Source: Acytostelium subglobosum LB1
Lineage: Eukaryota > Evosea > Eumycetozoa > Acytosteliales > Acytosteliaceae
Assembly: GCF_000787575.1 (NCBI RefSeq)
Contig: NW_012236513.1
Coordinates: forward strand, 372,001-436,000
Reading direction: 5' to 3'
DNA: 64,000 bases
The notes beneath the pieces were generated by a model, which saw only the letters and a program-made list of their open reading frames with translations, searched no databases and had not been told where the DNA came from. The position numbers and the translations under genes are program-made. Positions 1 through 11,863 of the stretch are shown one piece after another. How positions within the stretch are numbered: the first letter of the stretch is position 1; the number at the start of each line of letters is the position of its first letter.

Positions 1-1
1 G

Positions 2-1024
2 TTCTATAGAGAGTATGTCGCACAGAACAAACCTGTCATTATAAAGAGTATGTGTATGACGGACGCGTCAACTCAAGGTAGTCACACTCATGAGCTCGAC
101 TAACTAACTCAACATAACTTAGACGCATTCAATAATTGGAAGGCTTTGAAATTATGGTCGATTGAATATCTAAGGAATAAGATGAAGGATACAGAGGTTA
201 CGGTTGCAGTGACTCCAGATGGTCTGGGCGACGCGATAAAGAGAAGTACAAAAGATGGCAAGGAATACTTTGTGAAGCCACTGGAGAAGAAGATACCATT
301 CAGTCAATATCTCGACACACTGGAACATCTGCCGCGAGACGACGGCACTTCCAACGTGCACTACCTTCAATATCAGAATGGCAGCTTCAACTTGGAGTTT
401 GAGGCGCTGTGGCAGGACATTGACCACGCCGCCATCAACTTTGCCAAGGAGGCCTTTGGCATGGAGCCCGAAGCCGTCAACTTCTGGATGGGCGAGGATC
501 GCGCCATATCATCGCTGCACAAGGACCCCTACGAGAACATCTACTGCGTGGTCAAGGGCACCAAGGTGTTCACGCTGTTGCCGCCAACCGACTACCCCTT
601 CCTCTACGAGACCGAGTTCCCGGCCGCCACATACGTCGAGGCGGCGGACAACCCGGCGCGACTGGAGATGCGCACGGACGACCCGCCCGAGCGCGTGCCC
701 TGGATCCCCGTCGACCCAGCCAAAGACTACAGCGTCAACTGCCATCGATATCCCCAGGTGGAGCGTGCGCATCCACTGCATGTAGAGGTACACGAGGGTG
801 AGATACTCTATCTTCCCTCACTTTATTATCATCGCGTGGCTCAGCGCGGTGATCACGAGCACAAGACCATCGCCATCAACTATTGGTTCGACATGCGCTA
901 TGGTCCAAATCATGTATACTATCAATTCATTCGACAGTTCAATGCAGCCAAGCCACTACCAAGTGTTGATGTTGCCGCGTCGTCCAAGTCTTCGAAGAGT
1001 GTGGAGACGGGATCGCAGGAGTAA
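2..1024 (+). CDS. jmjd7: JMJD7-like JmjC-domain hydroxylase (5' end outside window)
   Basis: The gene is cut by the left edge. One exon fills 2-77 and a second fills 123-1024, joined across a 45-base intron (GTAGTC donor, TTAG acceptor) that keeps the frame. The product closely follows human JMJD7 as I remember it: PVIIK, then NNWKALKLWS, TEVTVAVTPDG, VNFWMGE and SLHKDPYENIYCVV. JMJD7 is an Fe(II)/2-oxoglutarate (3S)-lysyl hydroxylase acting on DRG GTPases. The HKD of SLHKDPYEN gives two of the iron ligands, and the late histidine in LPSLYYHRV is the probable third. The C-terminal tail is serine-rich and not conserved. It converges on the next gene with 66 bases between the stops. The missing part should be only the N-terminus. 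Identity is strong from sequence; activity is inferred from the family. Confidence 0.9.
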
Positions 1025-1090
1025 TGATGGGACAGGCCAATCAATGATGGATCGCTCAATCAATCAATCAATGAAACCAACAAAGCTACG

Positions 1091-2137
1091 CTATGCTCTG
1101 TTGAGCTTCCTTTGTAGATATCGCTCTCTTGCTGCGGCAATGGACTGCTCATCATTCCTTCGTGGATACAACAACTTGGGAGTGTTGTCCACTGTCTTTG
1201 ATGCAGATGATGACTCCTTCTTTGAATGTCTTGACGATGACGATGATGATGAATATGATGACTCATTGTTGTCGCCACGATCTTTGTATCTATCTCCATC
1301 TCTATCTCTTCTCTTGTATCCATGATCATCGCGATCTTCATATCTCCTGCCACCTCCACCATCTCCGCCTCCGCCTCGACCACGGCCAGAACCTCCACGA
1401 TCATCATCTCTTGGTCTGCTGTATGATGATGATGATGATGATGACTTGTTTGAGTCCTTAGTCTGTGCCTGAGCCTCTGGCTTGTCATCTGTTATTGAGT
1501 GATACATGTTCTTGTGGAATGATGACATGTCTTTCTTCTTTGTGACATCTTCCTCTTGCTCGAGTAGACGCTCGCGCTCCTCCTCTCGCTTCCTCTCTTC
1601 CAATTGCTTCTTGTAGGCCGATGTGATGAACACGTCCTTGTCCTTGAATGTGTCGCCCTCTGCGTCGCGCTCACGCTGCACCTGGTGATCCTTGACCTTT
1701 TCCAACTCCTTCTTCTTGCGATCGGCATGTTGCAGCAGGTCATTAATATACTTTGGCTTCTGTGCCTGTTGTTGTAGACCGGCTCGCATGGCATCGGCAC
1801 CCTTCTTCTTCTCCTGTTTCATCGAGTCGTACACACTGTCATACTCGAATGCCGTTGGGTCCAATTCCAATGCTTCCACCTGCATCTTCTCAACCTTTGT
1901 CGTCGGTACACTACTCGTTGGTCTATTCTTCTTTGCATTCTCCAATTCACGTTGTCTATAATAATCAATTGCACCTTCATTCTTTACTGTTGTTGTTGAC
2001 TTTGTTGATGTCTTTGACTTTGAGTTTGTGTCATCATCATCATCATCATCCTCCTCGAATGAATTGCCAAATGCACTCTTTAACTTTGATGCTGGTATTT
2101 GTAAACCATATTTCTTTCCACTCTCACCTGTTTGCAT
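1091..2137 (-). CDS. nsrp1: NSRP1-like nuclear speckle splicing regulator
   Basis: A single exon encodes about 348 residues. I start at the methionine at 2137 (MQTGESGKKYGLQIP) because the YGL motif opens NSRP1/CCDC55 proteins; upstream in-frame codons look like untranslated leader. Recognisable NSRP1 blocks are an acidic run, FEYDSVYDSM, KPKYINDLLQ, a charged coiled coil, FITSAYKKQLEER and VTKKKDMSSFHKNMY. The C-terminal half is Arg/Gly/Ser-rich, as in speckle proteins, and ends in a conserved RRNDEQSIAAARERYLQRK-type tail. The human protein acts in alternative splicing in nuclear speckles; that role is inferred here. It lies head to head with the TIM23-like gene, sharing about 300 bases of upstream DNA. 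Confidence 0.87.
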   Translation of the reverse strand: MQTGESGKKYGLQIPASKLKSAFGNSFEEDDDDDDDTNSKSKTSTKSTTTVKNEGAIDYYRQRELENAKKNRPTSSVPTTKVEKMQVEALELDPTAFEYDSVYDSMKQEKKKGADAMRAGLQQQAQKPKYINDLLQHADRKKKELEKVKDHQVQRERDAEGDTFKDKDVFITSAYKKQLEERKREEERERLLEQEEDVTKKKDMSSFHKNMYHSITDDKPEAQAQTKDSNKSSSSSSSYSRPRDDDRGGSGRGRGGGGDGGGGRRYEDRDDHGYKRRDRDGDRYKDRGDNNESSYSSSSSSSRHSKKESSSASKTVDNTPKLLYPRRNDEQSIAAARERYLQRKLNRA

Positions 2138-2440
2138 CCTATCTATATCAATATATTTATCTCTATTTACAACTTGAATGGTTGATTGAATGAATGAATG
2201 ATTGAGTTGAAATTGAAGATTGAGCTTCAAATGTCAAAATGCTCGATTTTTCAAAAAGTGGTGAATCGTCGACTTCGCGTCAAATGCAACAACTTTCGTC
2301 AAACACACATCATCATTCGCTCAGTCAATCAATCAACAACATTGAGTTGCACTTATTACTTACATCATATTACTCAAAACACATACATATATATAACATA
2401 CAGATATAAACAACCTAATATACATACATACACAGATACA

Positions 2441-3040
2441 ATGAGTGCCGAACACGCAACAACTGAAGCGATGGAAGCCCCAAAGGGAGTGGAGTTCTCA
2501 ACTTTGAATGAACCGGATGGATCAGGTTGGTCACAAGTGTGGAAGGATACAGGTATTGTATATCTGAGTGGAGCATTCGTTGGTGCTACATCAGGTGCAT
2601 TCAGTGGTATCCGCGAAGCAGGTGTACAGAAGGGTTTCAAGCCACGCATGAACGCAGTGCTCGATCATACAGGCAGTGGAGCTGCCAGACTTGCAAACAA
2701 CGGTGCTGCCATGGCACTCACATTCGGTCTACTTCGCAAGTGTCTCTCAATCAGTACAGGTCTAGACGATAATAGTATATTTTGTTCAGTTACATCAGGT
2801 GCCATGGTTGGTGCCGTCGTCAAAGCGCCAGGTATGTTCGATCAATCGATGGACTTTGCGAGTCATGTTGATTGACTCATTGTTGTTGCCATTGGCTAAC
2901 ATTATCCACTCGACAACAACAATAACAATAACAACAATAACACAGGTGGTTATGTAAAGTCAGCGATTGGAGCATCGATAGGTGGAGTCATTGGTCTGTT
3001 CTCATCACTTGGTCAAGCCAGACGTCCACAATATAGATAA
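2441..3040 (+). CDS. Tim17/Tim22/Tim23-family protein, probably Tim23
   Basis: Two exons, 2441-2831 and 2946-3040, are joined by a GTATGT...CACAG intron; the phase fits and the protein is about 161 residues. It has the glycine-rich membrane segments of the mitochondrial import family (LSGAFVGATSGAFSGIREAG, then a second span, then GAMVGAVVKAPGGYVKSAIG). The order of charged loops, including KPRMNAVLDHTG followed by ANNGAAMALTFG, fits Tim23 better than Tim17 or Tim22, but I cannot separate the three with certainty. It would form part of the inner-membrane presequence translocase. The N-terminus before the first span is short, about 35 residues, shorter than in yeast Tim23. Confidence 0.78.
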
Positions 3041-3424
3041 TTAGATAAACAAAACACGACAATATATTAATCAATCATTCAATCGATCAAGATGGACTTA
3101 TACCTCACACCTTGGTATATTATCTCTGTCTTTATCTCTCGACTCAATCACACGTGTGAGTCCCAGATGGTCGAGACTGCTGTCGAGTGAGTGTCGGGAT
3201 GATGAGTTGGTGAGTGTGAATGTGTGAATGAATGAAGATGCGTGTGGTGTACCCCCTTTGAGCACAAGCAACAACATCTCTCTTTCTCTTTCCTGTTGAA
3301 CAAGTATCCAGCTTGATAGTGACCTGCCTGGGGTAGTTCACTCAAACACTCTATCTATCTCTTTGCACTTACTATCTATCTATCTGTATATAATACCATT
3401 CAACAAGATTATATAGTTATTAGC
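3041..3424. other. Intergenic spacer, no gene seen
   Basis: AT-rich spacer upstream of the four-span membrane protein. It holds a perfect CACACGTGTG palindrome (3149-3158, E-box-like core CACGTG) and several TCTATC/TATC runs close to the next start codon. No reading frame here looks coding. Confidence 0.5.
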
Positions 3425-4420
3425 ATGCTTGATAATAATAATCAGAATATTGGAGGTGGAGGGAATGCTGCCACAACAACATCGGCAGCTCAGAAGAAGC
3501 CATTACTTGGATCATTCGATGATGACGTGGATGATGAGAGTAAAGACTTTGCACAACGATTATCCAATGTAAACAATCAACTATCACAACAGAAACATAA
3601 TGATTCTCCAAAGACATCCACAACATCAACTACAACCACCTCTACAACATCCACTTCAACATCAACTACAACGACATCGACTACTCCACCCGAGAATGTA
3701 CCAACATTCAATGATGAGGATTATGCTGCAGAATTACAGGCAGAGTATAATAAGGCATTGAGGGTGCCGGATGTGGAGCTGGGACTTGGTTCAGAGGAGT
3801 TTGATCTGCCCGAGAGCGTAGTGTCACACTCATCGGAGGAGTATCACCGATTCATCGAGATAAAGAGGTCTGCGAGCATCATCAAAGTGATCTCCATCCT
3901 CATCATGGTCTTCTCCATCATGACATACTTTAGTGAAGCCTGGTGGATGATATTCAGTCTCGGTCTCCTAATGAACCCCGTTGGATTCTACGCCTGTCAT
4001 TACTACAAGCCCAGACTATTCTTGGCAGTATGTACTTTACAACTTGTTTGATTGATTGATTGATTGATTGAGTGGAACTGCAGATGACTAACATGCTCGA
4101 GCACACCCAAGTACAACTTCTACCTTGTGGTGGACATCATATTTAGGCTGGCCTTCATGCTAGCCAACATCAAGATACTGAGTGGATTCGGTATCTTTAT
4201 CTCGATAGCCGTTCTACTTATGGAGGTATGTAATATACTTGAACATGGACATGGACACTTGCACATGACTGACCAAGCAATACAACAACAACAACAACAA
4301 CAACAACAACAGGGCTACTTTGTATATTTCTGTTGGAGCTTCTACAAACGAATGCCGAGGACCATCTCAACAGCACTTCGACAATTCCAATCACAGGAAG
4401 CCTCATTGTTTCCATTCTAA
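3425..4420 (+). CDS. Predicted four-span membrane protein, unknown function
   Basis: Three exons (3425-4027, 4112-4225, 4313-4420) join in phase 0 to give about 274 residues. The first 140 residues are hydrophilic, with a long Thr/Ser run (about residues 62-95) that looks disordered and lies in the cytosol or a lumen. Four hydrophobic helices follow: IIKVISILIMVFSIMTYF, a WWMIFSLGLLMNPVGFYAC segment, one around LVVDIIFRLAFMLANIKIL and one running through the last splice junction into YFVYFCWSFYKR. The last intron contains a CAA repeat just before its acceptor; read through, it would add a glutamine run, so the acceptor choice deserves care. I do not recognise the family. Tetraspan layout suggests an organelle or plasma membrane protein. 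Confidence 0.72.
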
Positions 4421-4467
4421 ATGAACACAAACCAAATCATTTATTACTTTGTTACAACTTCAATCAA

Positions 4468-7036
4468 TCAAGCTGGAAGATAGATCTTCAACCAGCATAC
4501 TGCATGGATCCACTGGTCGATCTTGGCATCGATTGATGCCAAGCCATGGCCAGTCTTGGGATACATGAGACACTTGGTGGCCACTCCCTTTTGATTGAGT
4601 GCGTTGTATAGCATCAGTCCTTGGGATGGTGGACAACGCAGATCATTCTCTCCAAGCATCAGGAGTGTTGGCGTCTTGATAATGTCCAGATTGACGATGG
4701 GTGAGCACTTCCTCATCTTCTCCAGATGCTCCAGCGATGGCACGGTCGGGTAGACTCTGGCGCCCTGTGCCAAAGGTATGCCGGCTTCGAAGAAACACCA
4801 GTCTGGGATATCGGACTGCGTGGACATGGCAGCAATATCGATCACAGGGTTTCTGATGACTGCTGCCTTGATTGGTGAGTCCTTCAGGCCGCTGAGATGT
4901 GCGGCGAGGAATCCTCCATGGCTGCCGCCCTGAACTCCGACACGCTCGCGGTCCAGACGCTGGCCACGTGTGGCAAGCAGATAGTCCAACGTGGACACGC
5001 AGTCGGCCACATCCATCTGGCCGGCCTTGCCAGACAGCACGTCGACATAGTCCTTTCCAAAGCCTGTCGAGCCACGGTAATTGATCTGAGTGACGGCGTA
5101 GCCGAGGGCGAGAAAGAATACAACTGGCGCGTTGTAGTCGCAGGTTGATCCAACGTGAGGTCCACCATGTGGCATGAGTATGAGTGGTGCTGGCACCTTG
5201 TTCTTTGGCTGTGCATGAATGATTTGGAACTTGTCGATGCCATTGACTGTCTCTGCCACATTTACATCCTCGATCGACCATTCAATGTCATCGAATATCT
5301 TGGTCAAACGATCGCTGACCTTTGTCTCATAAATCTTCTTAAAGATGAATGAGTCTTGCGTCACATTGGTTGTTGTCTTCAAGTATCCCAAGTACTAGTG
5401 GATGGATGAAGGAGATGGTGAGGATGATGGTTAGGATCGGCTGGCGTGACCATAGTTGGTTAGCGATTACTTACCAATGCGACAGGTTGGTTGACCGATG
5501 ACTCGGACACAAGGATCTGGGAGTTGACAGTGTCTACATCGTGCAGATCACATGATCCTCCATTGATTGGTTGGAGGGCTGTGACTGTCTTGGTATCAGT
5601 GTTGAACAGGATCACTCGCTGCACATGAAGGGGAGGGGAAAGAGGAAGAGTCAGTATGAGTGAATGACTGATTAATCGGAATCATTCCATGCAAGACACT
5701 CACGTTCTGGGAGTGCACTATCGTGCCGAAGACCAGCGTGTTTGGAGTTAACCATGGGTTGGCTGGCATGGCGTTGCTGTAGATGCCAGAGAAATCCTTG
5801 TCGGCAAAGTTACGCTCGCCAATCTGGATTGTCACTGGTGGTGTGCCTGGCGCTGAACCGCCCGTCCATGGAATGGAGAGCAGTTGCGAGCAGGAGTTGT
5901 GTGGCAATACAATACCGGGCATTCCAAAGAAGTACAACTGCTTGCCATCCAACGAGAACCTTGGCGAGCGGAAGCAACCGATAAAGTCGCCCAACAAGTT
6001 GACCGGTGTCACCTGTGCGTGCTTGGGGCTGGCTGTATGATCGCCGGCAGCATGTCTTGTTTTGAGGTCCTGTCTCTGTTGCACCAGATCCTTGAAGTTG
6101 ACGTAGTATATCGAGCTCCTACATTGCATGCACGAGGTTGTTAGCAATCAATCAATCAACTTCCAGCGGGCGCACACACTTACAAACGATTGAAGCATGC
6201 TCTGATACCGAATCTTCTCAGCTCCACCTTCCATCCGATGAAGACTAGACCGACTGCCTCGCCGGTGGTCCAGATGACCTGACCAGCAGTGAGGGCCTCG
6301 GATAATGGCCACAACACTGGTATGATGGACTCGTTGCAGATGTCCACGACATAGATTGATGGTGACTGATGTGGCGCGTAGGTCTCGCCCCAATCACTAC
6401 GATACACGTGCGAGTCTCCAACAGCCTTTTCCTTTGGCTCGCGATCATAGAATGTCGTCGTCTCCAATGGGCGCTCAGCAATGTAGGCGATGTATTGCTC
6501 GCATGGTGACCATGAAATCCTGCCGAACCATTCTGTAGCGCGAGGGATAGAGCGTCAGTCAGTCGGTCAGCGCGATGAAGATGAAGTTTGTATGATCATT
6601 CCGCCTTACCATCTACAAAGATCTTCTTGTGCACGTCCTTGGCATTGATGGTGCGCACGATGTGGCCTTGATCAACAATCTCCATCTGGAAGTCATTCTC
6701 TCCGGCCTCTTTGATCGAGAGCATATAGCGGCCTGATGGAGAGACTGATACGATGGCAGCGGCCATCTCAACGGGGAATGGTGACATTGACACATCGTGG
6801 CGATCGCTGCGTGTGGTCGTCCTGGACAGCATGTAGGACTTGTCCTTCTTGTTGTGGAAGTCACTTGTGGACATCACCATTGAGACGGTCACATCAGATG
6901 AGCCAACAGTCTTTGATGTGCCTGAGAATGTAGCCTGATCAATCGATGGCACATTGACAATCAGCTCCTTATATAGTGCTGTGACCTCTGTCTTGAAAGC
7001 CTTGTCCACGGCATCAGTTGTTGATGGTGCAATCAT
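4468..7036 (-). CDS. apeh: Acylaminoacyl-peptidase (acylamino-acid-releasing enzyme)
   Basis: Five exons on the minus strand (7036-6610, 6532-6184, 6118-5704, 5618-5475, 5394-4468) give an open frame of 753 residues, close to the 732 of human APEH. The enzyme removes N-acylated amino acids from short peptides in the cytosol. The N-terminal two thirds form the beta-propeller (motifs such as EWFGRISWSPCEQYIAYIAE and FIGWKVELRRFGIR). The last 300 residues form the alpha/beta-hydrolase domain: MPHGGPH (oxyanion loop), NYRGSTGFG, the nucleophile serine in GGSHGGF, NPVIDIAAM and DIPDWCFFEAG. The acid is the Asp of LGENDLRCPP and the histidine lies in PKTGHGL. The start is chosen at 7036 because upstream in-frame sequence is the usual TGAATGAATG leader. 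It converges on the membrane protein gene with 47 bases between stops. Confidence 0.93.
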
Positions 7037-7287
7037 CTTTATTTCTTTCTTTGTTTGTGTGAGATTGATTGAATGAATGAATGAATGAATGAGTGAAGTT
7101 ATGAATAAGTTCAATTTGATCAAGATGGGAAGGCCCTGGTGGGGGTCCAACCCCCAACTGATCATGATCAGTCAGGAGAGCTCCACTAACAAGTTGTGAC
7201 CATCTACCATGTGGCCATGCAGTCAGTCAATCAAGTCAATCAATCAATCTGATGTATGATACATTAATCGTAGTTGTTGATGTCGCT

Positions 7288-7831
7288 TTATTTCTCTTCC
7301 AGCTCGACCATGACACCATTCATGGCCTTGGGATGGAGGAAGACGACTGGCTTGCCATGTGCGCCAATCTTTGGATTGGGATCGATGATCTTGACCTGTT
7401 TGTCCAACAGAGTCTTGACAGCGGCGTTGATATCATCAACTTCGATGCAAACATGATGTACACCTCCCGAAGGATTCTTCTTTAAGAAGTTAGCAATGGG
7501 ACTATTCTCTCCCAATGGATGCAATAACTCTATCTTTGTATTATCCAATGCAACAAACACTGTTGTAACTCCATGTTCCTTTTGATCCTGTATATGCAAT
7601 ATTGAACACACAAGTCAGCGACATTCAATCATTCATTCATTGATGTGATTGATTGATTATGCTTACCACTGGTTCACTGACTTGGGCACCCATCACATCT
7701 CTGTATAATGAGGTTGCCTCTGACATGTTTGGTACGGCGATGGCAACATGGTTTAGACGACCAAGACCAACCTTGCCAACAATGCTCGAAGTTGATACAC
7801 TGTTGAATAATCTTGTAGCTTGACGAAACAT
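7288..7831 (-). CDS. mcee: Methylmalonyl-CoA epimerase, mitochondrial
   Basis: Two exons, 7831-7667 and 7587-7288, join in phase 0 for about 154 residues. The enzyme interconverts (2R)- and (2S)-methylmalonyl-CoA in propionate and branched-chain breakdown. Matches to human MCEE are nearly continuous: LGRLNHVAIAVPN, GAQVSEPV, KIELLHPLGENSPIANFL, GGVHHVCIEVDDINAAV, KIGAHGKPVVFLHPK and a final VELEE. Metal ligands of the glyoxalase fold are seen as the His of LNHVAIAV, the His of VHHVCIEV and the Glu of MVELEE. The first 23 residues (MFRQATRLFNSVSTSS...) are Arg/Ser-rich with no acid, as in a mitochondrial presequence. It is divergent from the citrate synthase gene. Confidence 0.95.
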
Positions 7832-8370
7832 CTTATGATTGATTGATTGAGTGATTGATGAGGTGAGTGATTATTCAATTGAATCGAGGAAAGTAGCTCA
7901 AATAGAACTAGAGGTCGCGACAAGTAGAGTTGTTGGGAGCGCGAAGGTAACTGGCACCGCGAGCAACAACACATCGCGTCGACATGAAGAGAGATCTGCG
8001 CATGACCAAAGAAGGGAACTTCCTCACCAGTGGGAAATTTCATTTCAATTATCTCATAAAGGGACAAGCGGGATCAAGTGAAACAAAAATTATGTCATGA
8101 ACTGTGTGCTCTATGTATGGTGGTCCCCCACAAGTAAGTTTAAAAAAAATACACACAAGTTGGGCGACATCGATGACTTCACAAGGTGCATGTTCTCTCT
8201 CTGTCTGTCCTCATTCCTCCCGCACACATCACATTTTGTCGTCACTCTCTTGCTCCACATCCACTCTACGTCCATCACTCACTCATTCATTCATTCCATT
8301 CATTTCATTGATTGTTTGCTTCATTGTTGTATTTATTAAATATCTCTTCATTCACATACATAATATAATA
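7832..8370. promoter_or_regulatory. Shared upstream region of mcee and citrate synthase
   Basis: This 539-base region separates two divergent genes for mitochondrial enzymes, so it should hold both promoters. CAAT/ATTG runs lie next to each start codon. The middle has CT-rich stretches (8195-8240), and an AT-rich TATTTATTAAATAT segment lies about 40 bases before the citrate synthase start. I see no gene in it. Confidence 0.5.
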
Positions 8371-9989
8371 ATGTTCTCAACTGCCATTAGACAAAGCATT
8401 TCTCTCAACAGAGTATGTTCATTCAATTGAATTGATTGATCGATCAAAACAGGAAGAACTTGGATAATCAATTATCTGACTCAATTATACGATCAATCAA
8501 TCAATCAATCAATCAATCAAATATTTAGGCCTTCGCAAGAAGCTTCTCATCAGCTGTTGAGCCAACTTTGAAGGAGAGACTCACCCAGATCATCCCAGGC
8601 AAGATCGCACAGGTCAAGAAGCTCAAGGAGGAGCATGGTGAGAAGATCATTGGAACATGCACTGTTGCTCAAGCCTACGGTGGTATGAGATCGGTCAAGT
8701 CGTTGGTCACTGAGACCTCGTCGCTCGACGCAGAGGAGGGAATCCGTTTCCGTGGATTCACCATCCCAGAGTGCCAGGCTAAGCTCCCCAAGGCCCCAGG
8801 CGGCGAGGAGCCACTTCCAGAGGGTATCCTTTGGTTGCTGCTCACTGGTGAGATCCCAACCACCTCCCAGGTTCAGAATCTCTCCAAGGATCTTGCCAAG
8901 CGTGCTGGTCTCCCAACCTTTGTCGTCAACATGATCAAGAACTTCCCAAAGGACATGCATCCAATGTCACAGCTTGGTGCTGCCATGTATGTATTCATCA
9001 TCCTTCGAGGGTCTCAATCATTCAATCAAACTCGATCACTAACATCGTCATCATCATCATCATCATCATCATCACATCGTACACTCACGCGACTATAATC
9101 AAACAGCTTGGCTCTCCAGACCAACTCTAAATTCGCTGCCTCTTACCACAAGGGTGTCAAGAAGGATCAGTACTGGGACTCTACTTTGGAGGACTCTTTG
9201 GACATCATTGCCAAGCTTCCAGAGATTGCCGCTCTCATCTATCGCTGCACATACAAGGATGGCAAGATGGGCGCCATCGACCCAAGCCTCGACTGGTCGG
9301 CCAACTTCAACCGTCTGCTCGGCTACAACTCCAAGGAGTTTGACGAGTTGATGAGACTGTACCTCACCATCCACACTGACCACGAGGGAGGCAACGTCAG
9401 CGCACACACCACTCACTTGGTCGGCTCTGCCCTCTCCGACCCATACCTCTCGTACGCCGCCGGTATGTGTGGTCTGGCCGGTCCACTCCACGGTCTGGCC
9501 AACCAGGAGGTGCTCACCTGGACCCTCGACCTCAAGAAGAAGATTGGCGAGGGAGAGGTCTCCAACGAGAAGCTCGCTGAGCTCGTCTGGGAGGGATTGA
9601 ACGCCGGTCGCGTCGTCCCAGGCTTCGGCCACGCCGTCCTCAGAAAGACCGACCCACGTTACACATGCCAGCGTGAGTTTGCCTTGAAGCATCTGCCCAA
9701 CGACCCACTGTTCAAGCTGGTCAGCCAGGTGTACGAGGTCGTGCCACCCGTGCTCACCAAGCAGGGCAAGACCAAGAACCCATGGCCCAACGTCGACGCC
9801 CACTCTGGCATCTTGTTGCAGTACTACGGAATGAAGGAGCACTCATACTACACCGTCCTCTTTGGAGTTTCCCGTGCCATCGGTGTCCTGTCCTCCTTGG
9901 TCTGGGATCGTGCTCTCGGCCACCCAATCGAGAGACCCAAGTCCGTCACCACCGAGTGGATTGCCAACCATGTCAACCAGCAGCAATAA
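8371..9989 (+). CDS. Citrate synthase, mitochondrial
   Basis: Three exons (8371-8412, 8529-8986, 9107-9989) give about 460 residues, the usual eukaryotic mitochondrial length. It condenses acetyl-CoA and oxaloacetate in the first step of the TCA cycle. The 14-residue first exon ([14 protein letters not shown]) plus AFARSFSS forms a clear presequence. Conserved blocks include [38 protein letters not shown]-like [16 protein letters not shown] with an active-site histidine, [14 protein letters not shown] with a catalytic histidine, [19 protein letters not shown], and [12 protein letters not shown] with the catalytic Asp. The second intron uses the first of two overlapping GTAT donors, which completes an Ile codon. 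An AATAAA overlaps the stop codon and may serve as the poly(A) signal. Coding GC is high, as in highly expressed genes. Confidence 0.96.
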
Positions 9990-10576
9990 ACTCTCCTCAC
10001 TCCAAATGTCGAGCTCTCATCAAACAACTTCAATACTTCTGGTATCCAGTGGATAGTCAACAATGGATGTACCTTCCGGAAACATTCATTCTTTCCGTTC
10101 ATTCCAAATGATGACTCCCCAATCACACTCACACACATTCAACCCCAATCCAGATGTATACTTCCCTTCTCAAGCACACATGTCCAAGCACCATCGATCT
10201 TGAAATGGAATTTGTTGGTTCGTTGGAAGCTTGTCTATTAGCTCATCCATCCATATTGTCATGTGTCGTTAGTTGGCTGACTCGACAACCCTAACCCTAA
10301 CCCTTACCCTCATTCATTCATTCCAACACACACAACAAAGGAAACCAAACCAAAGAGTCAAACGGCGAAACACACCAACTCTCACTTGCCAACAACAACA
10401 AGTATGTCATCAAAGGGGTGAGTCATCACTGAATTAATTTTAATTTTTATTCCAAAATGGATTTTTAACTTCACTTCACTCCATCTCCATTATGTATTTG
10501 GTCAACTTCATTCAATCAATTCATTCATTCATTCAATCATTATCAAATTATACATAAACATACATATACATATAAA
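9990..10576. other. Intergenic spacer with telomere-like repeat
   Basis: The spacer between citrate synthase and PDI genes contains three units of CCCTAA-type sequence at 10288-10310 (see findings), an AC-rich block, and an AT-rich stretch at 10435-10460. Immediately before the PDI start codon is TATACATATAAA, which is the leader or a TATA-like element. No coding frame is convincing. Confidence 0.5.
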
Positions 10577-11758
10577 ATGAACAGATTATTGTTGATTTCA
10601 GCTTTCGTCGCTGTTTTGGTGGCCATGGTTGCCGCCGATGGCAACGTTATCGTTTTGTCACCAGAGAACTTTGACACTGTTGTCGATGGAACCAAGACTG
10701 TCTTTGTCAAGTTCTACGCTCCATGGTGTGGACACTGCAAGAAGCTCGCCCCAGACTACGAGATCATCGCCGACACCTTTGCCGGAAGCAAGTCTGTCGC
10801 CGTCGCCAAGCTCGACTGTGACGTCCACAAGGATCTCTGTGCCAAGTACGACGTCTCTGGTTACCCAACCCTCAAGGTCTTTGCCAAGTCAACTGAGCCA
10901 AAGGAGTATGTATAACGAACAACAAGAATGATTGATTGATTAGTTTGAAACATGTCATTAACACTTTCAATCAATCAACTCAATCAATCAACATCGATCA
11001 ATCAAACTTATAGCTACAACGGTATGAGATCAGTCGATGAGATCGTTACCTTCATCAACAACAACGCTGGCACCAACGCCAAGGTCAAGAAGGCCCCATC
11101 CAACGTTGTTGACTTGACCCCAGCCAACTTTGACCAGGTCGTTCTCGACGCCAAGAAGGACGTGTTGGTTGAGTTCTACGCCCCATGGTGTGGACACTGC
11201 AAGAAGCTCGCCCCAGACTACGAGATCCTTGCCAACACCTTTGCCAACGATGCCAACGTCGTCATTGCCAAGATTGACTGTGACGCCAACAAGGAGCAGT
11301 GCCAGAAGTACGAGGTCACCGGTTACCCAACCATCAAGTTCTTCCCCAAGGGTAACAAGGCTGGCGAGAAGTACGAGCAGGGCCGTGATGTCGAGACCTT
11401 TGTCAGCTTCATCAACAAGAACGCCGGCACTCAGCGTGTCAAGGGAGGCAAGTTGCTCCCAGCCGCCGGCCGCATTGAGGCCCTCGATGCCCTCGTCACC
11501 AAGTTTGTTGAGGGAGCCAAGACTGCCCGCACTGAGATCATCGCCGAGGCCAAGAAGATCGTCGAGACTCTCGCCGCTGACGTCAAGCCAGAGGGCAAGT
11601 TCTACGTCAAGGTTATGGAGTCCATCCAGAAGACTGAGGCCTTCGTTGCCACCGAGCTCGCCCGTATCAACAAGCTCCTCCAGGGTACCATCTCTGGCAA
11701 GAAGTCCGATGAGTTCTCCAAGAAGGTCAACATCTTGGAGCATTTCGGAAAGAAGTAA
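10577..11758 (+). CDS. pdi1: Protein disulfide-isomerase with two thioredoxin domains and ERp29c-like tail
   Basis: Two exons, 10577-10905 and 11014-11758, give about 358 residues. The N-terminus (LLLISAFVAVLVAMVAA) is a cleavable signal peptide. Two thioredoxin domains, about residues 22-125 and 140-245, each carry FYAPWCGHCKKLAPDYEI with the CGHC redox site, and each has the cis-proline segment GYPT. The last 100 residues are an all-alpha Lys/Glu/Ala-rich domain like the C-terminal domain of Dictyostelium PDI1 and ERp29. There is no KDEL-type end (it ends FGKK); D. discoideum PDI1 is also known to lack KDEL and to use its tail for ER retention. The two Trx domains are so similar at the DNA level that they look like a recent or homogenised duplication. 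It converges on the PA28 gene. Confidence 0.94.
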
Positions 11759-11863
11759 ACAATAAAGGAGATAGTATAGTGTAGTCAATCATTCAATCAT
11801 TCGTTCAATCTCATTGTGATCATTTTATGGAAATGTTATATAATATATCAACTACCTTCCATT

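Noticed and set aside
7120-7215. tRNA-like A-box and hairpin upstream of the acylaminoacyl-peptidase gene (minus strand)
   Set aside because: A TAGTGGAGC block resembles an A box, but there is no matching acceptor stem and the B-box-like GGTTGGACCCC lacks the invariant C.
9099-9842. Open frame of 247 residues opposite citrate synthase
   Set aside because: A shadow of the biased codons on the coding strand; no known family.
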